From Hyphomicrobiales bacterium (GTDB lineage Bacteria; Pseudomonadota; Alphaproteobacteria; Rhizobiales; Devosiaceae): a stretch of 13,008 nt of DNA. Below, in pieces: positions 1 to 5,221 of this stretch. The position numbers and the translations under genes are program-made. The stretch lies in the NCBI GenBank assembly GCA_026989045.1, contig JALSJY010000194.1, positions 1 through 13,008 of the forward strand, read 5' to 3'. Numbering within the stretch: position 1 is the stretch's first letter; every line of letters begins with the position of its first letter. The notes under the pieces are model-generated. The model made no database searches and was not told the DNA's origin. It saw only the letters and a program-made list of their open reading frames with translations.

Positions 1-307
1 ATCTGTGCGAAATAATGCTAGTGATGATGTGGTGATTGACTGGGTTAGGCGCACACGGGTTAATGGTAATAGTTGGGCTTTGGCGGAAGTGCCGTTGGTG
101 CTATTGCCACAGAAATATGAAGTGCAAATTTATGATGCTGGGGTGCTTGTTAGGACGATTGAGACATCTTCACCTGAAGTGACTTATTCTGCTGGTGAGC
201 AGATTTTAGATTTTGGCTCAGCGCCAAATAGTTTTGATTTTAGCGTTAGTCAGCTCAGCCCAATTTATGGTGCTGGGCACGTTGCTGTGGCGCAATTTTC
301 TAGCTGA
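1..307 (+). CDS. C-terminal end of a GTA gp15-like / phage tail host-specificity protein (5' truncated)
   Basis: The reading frame is open from the window edge (first full codon at position 2) to the stop at 305-307, so this is the last ~100 residues of a larger protein. The segment around VIDWVRRTRVNGNSWA, followed by a short run ending in EVQIYDAGVLVRTI and then a beta-rich QLSPIYGAGH stretch, resembles the fibronectin-like C-terminus of the large TIM-barrel/phage-tail protein that closes RcGTA-type gene clusters (gp15). Those proteins usually exceed 1,000 residues and sit at the tail tip. The internal ATG at position 5 is not needed as a start, because codons continue upstream of it. A muramidase gene follows 40 nt downstream on the same strand, which fits a phage or GTA cluster end. 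The family call rests on resemblance in a short fragment; a prophage tail fibre or tip protein is the main alternative. Confidence 0.65.
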   Translation, partial: SVRNNASDDVVIDWVRRTRVNGNSWALAEVPLVLLPQKYEVQIYDAGVLVRTIETSSPEVTYSAGEQILDFGSAPNSFDFSVSQLSPIYGAGHVAVAQFSS

Positions 308-347
308 ATTTTAGGCTGATAATTTTCTTATTTTTTGGAGAGATGAA

Positions 348-1118
348 ATGGTTGCAAAAAACCTTGGCTTTGCTTTGCGTGAAGTTCTCAAACATGAGGG
401 TGGCTATGTCGATCACCCGCGTGACCCCGGTGGTGCTACGAATATGGGGATTACCCGTAAGACTTTGGCAAATTGGCGTGGAGTTAAGCCTTGGAGTGAA
501 TTGCCTAAAAGTGAAGTTAGAGGGCTTAAGCTGAGAGAAGTCAGGGCTATTTATAAAACGCAATATTGGGACAAAGTGGCGGGGAATAAATTGCCCTTAG
601 GGCTTGATTTGGCGATGTTTGATTTTGCTGTGAACTCTGGGCCAGCACGGGCGGTTAAGACTTTGCAGGCGCTACTAAATGTGCGGCGTGATGGAATTAT
701 TGGGGTGATTACTCTTGGGGCATTAAAGCGTGAAATTGGGCGAGTTGGGGCAAAGAAAATTATTCAGGGTTTATGTAAAGCAAGGCTGTCATTTTTGCGG
801 CGGTTAAAGATTTTTTCAACCTTTGGCAGGGGTTGGAAGAGGCGTGTAGCAACGGTTGAGCGTGTTGCTCTTAAATTAGCAAAAAACTCTGCGATATTTT
901 TACCAACTTCAAATTCAAAACCAAAAGAAGGAAATAAAAAAATGGATATTTTATCTGGTTATAAGACATATATTATGGGCGCATTTATGGTTGTGGCGGC
1001 TGTTGGGCAATTGGCGGGTTTGGACTTGCCCGGATTTGATGGGCAAAGCGCTACGCAATTATTATTGGAGGCATTTGCGATTATCTTTTTGCGTAAGGGG
1101 ATAAAGAGTGGGGTTTAG
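348..1118 (+). CDS. GH108-type N-acetylmuramidase with C-terminal holin-like domain
   Basis: A 256-aa cell-wall hydrolase of the glycosyl hydrolase 108 (secretion-activator/ZliS-like) family. Residues ~8-40 carry the family signature HEGGY..HP.DPGG.TN.GIT, in which E17 is the expected catalytic acid. Residues ~95-165 match the peptidoglycan-binding-3 type domain (KTLQALLNVRRDGIIG). A low-complexity linker at ~180-198 leads to a segment starting at M199 with one or two hydrophobic stretches (YIMGAFMVVAAVGQLAGL and LLLEAFAIIFL), ending in a basic tail RKGIKSGV. That C-terminus looks like the small holin encoded beside such muramidases. The start at 348 is chosen because GGAGAG (337-342) lies 5 nt upstream; the ATG at 343 is out of frame. 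It lies directly behind a tail gene, so a lysis role for a GTA or prophage is inferred. A housekeeping or secretion-linked muramidase cannot be excluded. Confidence 0.85.
   Translation: MVAKNLGFALREVLKHEGGYVDHPRDPGGATNMGITRKTLANWRGVKPWSELPKSEVRGLKLREVRAIYKTQYWDKVAGNKLPLGLDLAMFDFAVNSGPARAVKTLQALLNVRRDGIIGVITLGALKREIGRVGAKKIIQGLCKARLSFLRRLKIFSTFGRGWKRRVATVERVALKLAKNSAIFLPTSNSKPKEGNKKMDILSGYKTYIMGAFMVVAAVGQLAGLDLPGFDGQSATQLLLEAFAIIFLRKGIKSGV
942..1118 (+). CDS. Candidate internally initiated holin-like protein (58 aa)
   Basis: Inside the muramidase frame, the ATG at 942-944 (residue M199 of the long protein) is preceded by AAGGA at 928-932 with 9 nt spacing, a credible ribosome binding site. 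Translation from it would give a 58-residue protein consisting almost exactly of the hydrophobic holin-like domain (MDILSGYKTYIMGAF...), with no linker. The alternatives are that the site is a relic of two formerly separate genes, or that it is fortuitous in A-rich linker sequence. A seven-A run (936-942) lies right at the junction, so an indel there would separate or re-fuse the two parts. Confidence 0.35.
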   Translation: MDILSGYKTYIMGAFMVVAAVGQLAGLDLPGFDGQSATQLLLEAFAIIFLRKGIKSGV

Positions 1119-1284
1119 GTGGTGTTTAGATAAGGTTGTTATTAGTTGAATTGTAATTATTTTATGTAAAGTTGGTATGTGTTTTAACTGTTAAAGCTAA
1201 ATGGCATCTTATTTATTGACAATTAATTCATATATACATAGAAATGACCGTATTATAATACAGGATTAAACAAAGGAGGCTGAC
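1119..1284 (+). promoter_or_regulatory. AT-rich intergenic region with putative promoter and strong SD for the toxin-antitoxin-like pair
   Basis: This 166-nt gap has stops in all frames and no recognisable RNA gene. It holds a consensus -35 TTGACA at 1216-1221. The best-spaced -10 is TAGAAA at 1239-1244 (17-nt spacer, 4 of 6 matches). A perfect TATAAT lies at 1254-1259, but its 32-nt distance from TTGACA rules out pairing the two. AAGGAGG at 1273-1279, 5 nt before the ATG at 1285, is the strongest Shine-Dalgarno sequence seen in the window. Confidence 0.4.
1250..1261. promoter_or_regulatory. Perfect 12-bp palindrome, possible operator
   Basis: GTATTATAATAC is a perfect inverted repeat without spacer, lying between the putative promoter and the Shine-Dalgarno sequence of the 52-aa gene. 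Short AT-rich palindromes in this position are typical binding sites of ribbon-helix-helix antitoxins. The palindrome also contains TATAAT, so part of the symmetry could simply be a -10 element. Binding is inference only. Confidence 0.35.
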
Positions 1285-1443
1285 ATGGCGACTAGTTTTG
1301 CAGATAAAAAAAATCAGTATGCTTCGTTTTCTGTTAGTGCTGATGGCTTCAAGAAACTGTCTGAATCTATAGCAAGCCCTAAAAAACCTACTGAGAAGCT
1401 TGTAGCTCTTATGAAGGGTCATAATTCTTCTTTGAAGAAATAG
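1285..1443 (+). CDS. 52-aa DUF1778-like antitoxin lacking the DNA-binding domain
   Basis: A small ORF (MATSFADKKNQY...) read from a very strong ribosome binding site 5 nt upstream. Residues ~15-45, with the pattern FSVSADGFKKLSESIASPKK followed by PTEKLVALMKG, resemble the C-terminal toxin-binding tail of DUF1778 antitoxins, which typically ends in a 'L...DFD.F...LDNPP.PNEKLKALM' pattern. Full-length relatives are ~85-95 aa, with an N-terminal ribbon-helix-helix domain that binds DNA. Here that half is absent, and an in-frame TAA at 1267-1269 prevents any longer start. The stop lies 5 nt before the GTG start of a GNAT gene, the usual antitoxin-toxin order and spacing. It could be a minimal antitoxin that only masks the toxin, or a decayed remnant. 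Family assignment is moderate because the protein is so short. Confidence 0.6.
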   Translation: MATSFADKKNQYASFSVSADGFKKLSESIASPKKPTEKLVALMKGHNSSLKK

Positions 1444-1448
1444 AACTG

Positions 1449-1961
1449 GTGAATAATACGCAAGTTGTTATTTCTCCTATCACAAGATTACATAAGAGAA
1501 GTAGTTTTGTCTGCGAAGAGCAAAGAATTACGAATTATTTTATAAATAATGCTCGTAAAGAACATGATCTATATAAAGTCAGGGTATTTGTAGCTTGTGA
1601 ACCAGATTCGTTGGTGGCTATAGGGTTCTACTCTTTAGTGATTACTTCAGTAGCGCTAAAGGAATCGCCTGAGGAAGCGCAAGAAAAGTTTGAGCGTGTT
1701 GATGCCATGCCAGCTATATATTTAGCAGGTGTTGCTAGGCATTTGGATCAAAAAGGAAAAGGTGTAGGAAAGGCATTATTGGAAGATGCTTTTAAGCGTG
1801 CTTTATTGATTTCTGAACATGCTGGAGCTTATGCACTTGTGCTAGATGCAAAGAATGAAAAGCTTGCAAATATTTATGAGGGATATGGATTTGAGCGTTT
1901 CACTGATGAGAGTTTAAAAATGTTTATTGCCCTTAAAGTGTTGCGTGATGCAGCTATTTAA
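1449..1961 (+). CDS. GNAT acetyltransferase toxin (TacT/AtaT-like)
   Basis: A 170-aa GCN5-type N-acetyltransferase of full length for toxins of RHH-GNAT toxin-antitoxin modules. Characterised members transfer acetyl groups from acetyl-CoA to the amino acid of aminoacyl-tRNAs and stop translation. Visible features are the acetyl-CoA pyrophosphate loop QKGKGVGKALL at residues 101-111, preceded by the beta-4 strand AIYLAGVARH. Y143 in NIYEGYGFERF sits where TacT-type enzymes carry the catalytic tyrosine. The N-terminal ITRLHKRSSFVCEEQRITNYF has the usual start of the family, where the bound antitoxin tail lies. The GTG start at 1449 is the first in-frame choice after the antitoxin stop. There is no clear ribosome binding site, so translation may be coupled. 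The active-site loop is intact, so the toxin looks functional even though the antitoxin is shortened. Confidence 0.82.
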   Translation: MNNTQVVISPITRLHKRSSFVCEEQRITNYFINNARKEHDLYKVRVFVACEPDSLVAIGFYSLVITSVALKESPEEAQEKFERVDAMPAIYLAGVARHLDQKGKGVGKALLEDAFKRALLISEHAGAYALVLDAKNEKLANIYEGYGFERFTDESLKMFIALKVLRDAAI

Positions 1962-1985
1962 TCTTTGTAATAATTAGAGTATTCA

Positions 1986-2014
1986 TTTTCAGTTCATAAT
2001 CTTTCCCCTATAGT
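1986..2014 (+). promoter_or_regulatory. Putative promoter placing the transcript start at the ATG (leaderless candidate)
   Basis: TTTTCA (1986-1991, 4 of 6 matches) and TATAGT (2009-2014, 5 of 6) are separated by 17 nt. A start of transcription 7 nt after the -10 would fall at about 2021, the A of the ATG of the next gene. No Shine-Dalgarno sequence precedes that ATG, which agrees with leaderless initiation. The ATG at 2039 is an alternative. Confidence 0.35.
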
Positions 2015-2020
2015 GCCTTC

Positions 2021-2368
2021 ATGGAAAATTATTTTAAAATGGCGTTGCGGGTTGGCGTTTTGATGTTTGTGTTTGGTGCTGGTTCTGCTGGCGCTCAGAT
2101 TTTTGATGTTAATATAGAAAATGTGAATTTAGAAATTGCGCAGCAAAATTGTTTGACGGACGGGCAGATTCAACAAGCTGTTGTTAGTTCGCAAATTTTA
2201 CCTCTCAATATTGTTTTAACTAATGCTGGCATTGCTAAGGGGAGTAAGGTTTTGCCGCCTATTGCTGTTTGTGATATCAATGGTGTGTTATTTTATCAAT
2301 TTTCAATTCTTGATAAAAATGGTAAAGCTACAAAACTTGTCTTGCCAGCTAGCCTTCCTGCATCTTAA
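2021..2368 (+). CDS. Small exported PepSY-like protein upstream of feuPQ
   Basis: A 115-aa protein with a signal peptide: a basic start (K6, R10), a hydrophobic core VGVLMFVFGAG, and a probable signal peptidase I site GSAGA|QIF after A25. The mature part (~90 aa) holds two cysteines, C44 and C84, that could pair in the periplasm. The pattern C-L-x-x-x-x-I-Q-Q-A-V-V-x-x-x-I-L-P-L, then a GSKVLPPIAVCDINGVLFYQFSIL beta region, resembles small PepSY-type proteins often encoded beside alphaproteobacterial two-component genes. It lies 212 nt upstream of feuP on the same strand. In Sinorhizobium meliloti the small periplasmic protein FeuN, encoded by a gene upstream of feuP, modulates FeuQ; equivalence here is only positional inference. 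Start choice is uncertain: M1 has no ribosome binding site, and M7 (2039) would still give a good signal peptide. Confidence 0.6.
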   Translation: MENYFKMALRVGVLMFVFGAGSAGAQIFDVNIENVNLEIAQQNCLTDGQIQQAVVSSQILPLNIVLTNAGIAKGSKVLPPIAVCDINGVLFYQFSILDKNGKATKLVLPASLPAS

Positions 2369-2407
2369 GATGGTTTTGGTTTAGTGATGATTTTGGTGGA
2401 TTATACG

Positions 2408-2444
2408 AATTTATTTGCTTTAAATATTTGCAATTTATTTGCTT
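2408..2444. repeat. 13-bp perfect direct repeat upstream of feuP
   Basis: AATTTATTTGCTT occurs at 2408-2420 and again at 2432-2444, a 24-bp period. The copies are identical, although the flanking bases differ. They lie just before a GC-rich hairpin in the 212-nt space between the PepSY-like gene and feuP. They could be paired binding sites or part of a dispersed repeat unit. Confidence 0.6.
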
Positions 2445-2484
2445 AACCCCCACCCTCAATCCCTCCCCGCAAGGGGGAGGGAAG
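2445..2484. repeat. GC-rich palindromic (REP-like) intergenic element
   Basis: A C-rich stretch (2445-2468) is followed by a perfect 8-bp stem: CCCTCCCC at 2461-2468 pairs with GGGGAGGG at 2474-2481 around the loop GCAAG. It is strikingly GC-rich in AT-rich surroundings. It resembles dispersed palindromic elements of the type CCCTCCCC-CAAG-GGGGAGGG found between genes in many proteobacteria. It lacks a following T run, so it is not a standard rho-independent terminator. Confidence 0.6.
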
Positions 2485-2540
2485 TAGTTGTTGCTGTTAG
2501 ACCTTTCCGTATAGGTGAGGGAAATTGCTATTGCTGTTAG
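2477..2540. repeat. Imperfect 24-bp direct repeat at 40-bp period just upstream of feuP
   Basis: Positions 2477-2500 and 2517-2540 align with 20 of 24 bases identical. Both begin GAGGGAA and end TTGCTGTTAG, with alternating mismatches between. The first copy overlaps the right arm of the hairpin, suggesting the unit is a duplicated flank of the palindromic element. The second copy ends 40 nt before the feuP start, so the pair also lies in promoter/leader position. Confidence 0.6.
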
Positions 2541-2580
2541 TGTAATGGGGAGTAGGGTTGGAAAGAGTAAAGAGGGCGAT

Positions 2581-3240
2581 ATGCGAATTTTAGTGGTTGA
2601 AGACGATAAAAATCTCAATAGACAGCTTAAAGATGCGTTGCTTGAAGAGGGTTATGCGGTTGATGTGGCCTTTGATGGTGAGGAGGGGCATTTTCTTGGT
2701 GAAACTGAGCCTTATGATGCGGTGATTTTGGATATTGGCTTGCCGATTATGGACGGCATCAGCGTGCTTGAGGCATGGCGGCGTGATGGTCATAAAATGC
2801 CAGTATTGTTGCTTACTGCGCGTGATCGTTGGAGCGATAAGGTGCAGGGCATTGATGCAGGAGCAGATGATTATGTTGCAAAGCCTTTTCATATGGAGGA
2901 AATTTTGGCGCGGTTAAGGGCGTTGGTTCGCCGTGCTGCTGGGCATGCTAGCAATGAAATTATTTGTCGTGAAGTGCGTCTTGATGTGCGTGGCGGTAGA
3001 GTTAGCGTTGATGGAAAAGCAATTAAACTCACCTCGCATGAGTTGCGGCTTTTGTCATATTTAATGCATCATGTTGATAAGGTAATTTCTCGCACTGAAT
3101 TGATTGAGCATTTATACGATCAAGATTTTGATCGTGATAGTAATACGATTGAAGTTTTTGTTGGGCGGTTGCGTAAGAAACTTCCTAATGATTTTATTAG
3201 CACCGTTCGCGGACTTGGCTATCAGATTGTAAAAGACTGA
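2581..3240 (+). CDS. feuP: OmpR-family response regulator FeuP
   Basis: A 219-aa transcription factor that is phosphorylated by the adjacent FeuQ and then binds promoters. The receiver domain spans residues ~1-113, with acidic pocket E7/D8/D9, phosphoacceptor D51 (VILDIGLP), switch T79 and conserved K101 (VAKPF). The winged-helix output domain spans ~125-218 (KLTSHELRLLSYL, the recognition region DRDSNTIEVFVGRLRKKL, and the wing STVRGLGYQI). Stretches such as RDRWSDKVQGIDAGADDYVA and RTELIEHLYDQDFDRDSNT are characteristic of the FeuP branch. In rhizobia FeuP/FeuQ was first linked to ferric uptake and later, in S. meliloti, to cyclic glucan export and low-osmolarity adaptation. The start at 2581 is chosen over the in-frame alternative at 2515 because AGAGGG (2571-2576) precedes it by 4 nt and the receiver domain begins exactly there. 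The stop overlaps the feuQ start. Confidence 0.93.
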   Translation: MRILVVEDDKNLNRQLKDALLEEGYAVDVAFDGEEGHFLGETEPYDAVILDIGLPIMDGISVLEAWRRDGHKMPVLLLTARDRWSDKVQGIDAGADDYVAKPFHMEEILARLRALVRRAAGHASNEIICREVRLDVRGGRVSVDGKAIKLTSHELRLLSYLMHHVDKVISRTELIEHLYDQDFDRDSNTIEVFVGRLRKKLPNDFISTVRGLGYQIVKD

Positions 3241-4604
3241 TGCGGAAAGGCTCGATAGCTTTAAATCTTTTTGGTTTTTCGCTGCTCTGGCTAGTGGTGG
3301 CGCTGGCGTTGACCGCTTTTTTGCTTTCCAATCTTTATTCTCGCTCACTTGATGCTTCACTGCAAGAGACTTTGGAATTTCACTTGGAAACTCTGGTTGG
3401 TGCAACTTTGGTGGCCAATGGTGAGCTAATCCCTTCAAATTCTATTGCTGATCCGCGGTTTTCTCGCCCCGCTTCTGGTTGGTATTGGGAAATATCTGAT
3501 GCAAGCGGTAAGGCTATTAAATTTTCTCCTTCTTTGGTTGGCTCTATTCTGCCCGCATTAAGCAAAAATTTTGATGAACAAAATATGCGCTCTGAAATTA
3601 TTGAGGATAGTTTTAGCACTAAAATAAGAGTGATTGAACGGCAGATTAGTTTTGACGATTTTACGTTTTTTGTAAGAGTAAGCGGCAATCTTGATGAGAT
3701 AAATTTGCAGGTTAAAAGCTTTCGTGGTCAGGCTTTAATTGTGCTTGGGGCTGTTGGAATTATGCTTGCTATAATGAGTGGCTTTGTTGGCCGCTTTGCG
3801 CTCAGACCAATTGGCCGTATCAGTGAAGAAATTGAAGCAATACGCGAGGGGCAGGCTACAAAGATTGAGGGTGATTATCCCAAAGAAATCGCCCCGCTTG
3901 CTGAAGAAGTGAATGAGCTTTTACAGTCAAATATTCAAATTGTTGAGCGAGCAAAAAGTCAGGTTGGTAATTTGGCGCATGGGCTGAAAACTCCTCTTTC
4001 TGTTTTACGAAATGAAACCGCTACTGATAAAACAAAATTGGGGGCGGTTGTTCGGCTTGAAACTGAAAAAATGAATGAACAGGTTGCGACTTATTTAAAG
4101 CGTGCTCAAATGTCTGCAAGAAGCAGCGTGATCGGGCAGAAAACTGATGTAATGGAGGTTTTACAAAAGCTTATAAGTGTCATGAAAACACTTCACCCCA
4201 AGAATAATATTAACTTTGTGATTAGTGATAATGATGAATTTTGGTTCAAGGGCGAGAAGAATGACTTTGAAGAGATGGTAGGGAATTTGCTGGATAATGC
4301 TTGTAAATGGGCAAAATCTGAAGTGAAAATTAGTTTGTCTGTTGCTGTTCAGGAAGCTGGTGGTGCAGTGCTTAAGATTGTTATTGAAGATGATGGAGCT
4401 GGCCTTAGTGCAGAACAGATGGAATTGGTTTTGCGCCGTGGTGTGCGACTTGATGAGAAAATAGCTGGCTCTGGACTTGGTTTGGATATTGTAAAAGAGT
4501 TGGTTGATATTTATGGTGGCTCTTTAGGGTTGTTGCAATCTGATATGGGCGGGCTTAAGGTCGAGTTGAATTTACCGTCGGTAAAATTAAAGTTGAGTGA
4601 ATAG
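3240..4604 (+). CDS. feuQ: Sensor histidine kinase FeuQ (PhoQ-like)
   Basis: A 454-aa inner-membrane kinase, partner of FeuP. Order of parts: TM1 at ~10-31; a periplasmic sensor at ~32-164; TM2 at ~165-187; a HAMP segment at ~188-240 (RPIGRISEEIEAIREG); a dimerisation/phosphotransfer helix with the H-box GNLAHGLKTPLSVL, where H247 is the phosphorylated histidine; then a catalytic ATPase domain with N-box NLLDNACKWA (N349, N353), G1 box EDDGAGL (383-389) and G2 box GSGLGLDIVKEL (410-421). The AH-x-LKTPL H-box is that of the PhoQ subfamily. The ATG at 3240-3242 shares one base with the feuP TGA, indicating translational coupling. All catalytic motifs are intact. Known relatives control envelope and osmoregulatory genes. 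Confidence 0.92.
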   Translation: MRKGSIALNLFGFSLLWLVVALALTAFLLSNLYSRSLDASLQETLEFHLETLVGATLVANGELIPSNSIADPRFSRPASGWYWEISDASGKAIKFSPSLVGSILPALSKNFDEQNMRSEIIEDSFSTKIRVIERQISFDDFTFFVRVSGNLDEINLQVKSFRGQALIVLGAVGIMLAIMSGFVGRFALRPIGRISEEIEAIREGQATKIEGDYPKEIAPLAEEVNELLQSNIQIVERAKSQVGNLAHGLKTPLSVLRNETATDKTKLGAVVRLETEKMNEQVATYLKRAQMSARSSVIGQKTDVMEVLQKLISVMKTLHPKNNINFVISDNDEFWFKGEKNDFEEMVGNLLDNACKWAKSEVKISLSVAVQEAGGAVLKIVIEDDGAGLSAEQMELVLRRGVRLDEKIAGSGLGLDIVKELVDIYGGSLGLLQSDMGGLKVELNLPSVKLKLSE

Positions 4605-4700
4605 GGTATATTAAATGATTAAAGTGACCCTAAATTTGCCGTATTATAAATGCACTAGGCTTTTAATGGTAATGCTTGTGGTTTGGGATAGGAATTTACA
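4605..4700 (+). promoter_or_regulatory. feuQ-lipoprotein intergenic region
   Basis: This 96-nt spacer may carry a weak promoter: GTGACC at 4624-4629 and TATAAA at 4645-4650, with a short 15-nt spacer. It also carries an AGGA Shine-Dalgarno (4690-4693) 7 nt before the TTG start at 4701. A 29-codon ORF (4615-4704) runs through it and its TGA overlaps the lipoprotein TTG. Whether the lipoprotein gene is co-transcribed with feuPQ is undecided. Confidence 0.3.
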
Positions 4701-5138
4701 TTGAGGAAAATTATTATTGTATCAATATTGCTTGCCTCTTTATCTTTGTCAGGTTGTGCAAGGCTAGAAATGGCGGGTAGTACTCAGGCTCGTTTACCAG
4801 AGCAGGCTCCTAATGTAACAACTGCTCAAGCGATATCTTTAATCGATATTTCTGCCTTTCTTGGCAATGATGTTGCAAAACTTTTAAGCGCAAAAGAGCG
4901 AGATGAGGCTGTTAGTGCGCAATTTTATGCGCTTCAATTTGGTCGCCCTAGTGTTTTTAGAAATTGGCAGGGTGAAACAGGAGCATTTGGAAAAGTTTCT
5001 GTTGGTCCTTATGTTAGGGTGAATAGTTTGGATTGTCGTGAGTTTGAGCATAAAGTGACAATTAGTGATGAGGTTTATGTCAGACAGGGGATGGCTTGTC
5101 GTGAGCAGAACGGTGGTTGGGATGTTGTTGAGACTTAA
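4701..5138 (+). CDS. Lipoprotein of the 17-kDa surface-antigen type
   Basis: A 145-aa protein with a classical lipoprotein signal: K/R at 2-3, hydrophobic core IIIVSILLASLSL, and lipobox L-S-G-C with the lipidated cysteine at residue 19. The C-terminal half (RNWQGETGAFGKVSVGPYV, CREFEHKVTISDEVY, GMACREQNGGWDVV) follows the pattern of the surface-antigen/17-kDa antigen domain of alphaproteobacteria: a W-x-N/G-x-x-G-x-x-G segment, then C-R-x-F, then A-C-R-x-x-x-G-x-W. Two of its cysteines (C114 and C128) may pair. The start is a TTG; it is supported by AGGA 7 nt upstream, the signal peptide that begins there, and the absence of a usable upstream ATG. A lipoprotein gene between feuQ and cycH/ccmI is, from memory, the arrangement in related Hyphomicrobiales. 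Exact function is unknown; an outer-membrane location is inferred from the family. Confidence 0.75.
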   Translation: MRKIIIVSILLASLSLSGCARLEMAGSTQARLPEQAPNVTTAQAISLIDISAFLGNDVAKLLSAKERDEAVSAQFYALQFGRPSVFRNWQGETGAFGKVSVGPYVRVNSLDCREFEHKVTISDEVYVRQGMACREQNGGWDVVET

Positions 5139-5188
5139 TTATTTAAAATTTGTATGAAATTTAAAAATAAAGTAATTTCAGTGCTTTG

Positions 5189-5214
5189 TTTACACTCTGT
5201 CTATAGAATATAAG
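5189..5214 (+). promoter_or_regulatory. Weak putative promoter before the 426-aa gene
   Basis: TTTACA (5189-5194, 5 of 6 matches) and TATAAG (5209-5214, 5 of 6) stand 14 nt apart, shorter than ideal, within the 83-nt gap after the lipoprotein gene. The rest of that gap is A/T-rich, with an AAATTT-GTATG-AAATTT repeat near 5147 that is too weak for a terminator. Confidence 0.25.
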
Positions 5215-5221
5215 AAAATAT

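Noticed and set aside
1216..1259. Consensus TTGACA and TATAAT hexamers as one promoter
   Set aside because: They are 32 nt apart, far beyond the 16-18 nt needed, so they cannot form one sigma-70 promoter.
1228..1422. 64-codon minus-strand ORF opposite the antitoxin
   Set aside because: It lies antisense over the antitoxin gene and its leader, has no ribosome binding site and no recognisable protein features; the plus strand carries the strong AAGGAGG signal.
2461..2481. GC-rich hairpin as a rho-independent terminator of the PepSY-like gene
   Set aside because: No T run follows the stem and it lies over 90 nt beyond the stop; the sequence looks like a dispersed palindromic repeat instead.
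2515..2580. N-terminal extension of FeuP from the start at 2515
   Set aside because: The extra 22 residues run through the direct-repeat DNA, whereas the ATG at 2581 has a good ribosome binding site and coincides with the first residue of the receiver domain.
2590..2892. 100-codon minus-strand ORF opposite feuP
   Set aside because: It is antisense to a clearly conserved response regulator and has no features of its own.
5147..5163. AAATTT-GTATG-AAATTT as a terminator after the lipoprotein gene
   Set aside because: The stem is six A/T pairs only, AAATTT is self-complementary, and no T run follows.
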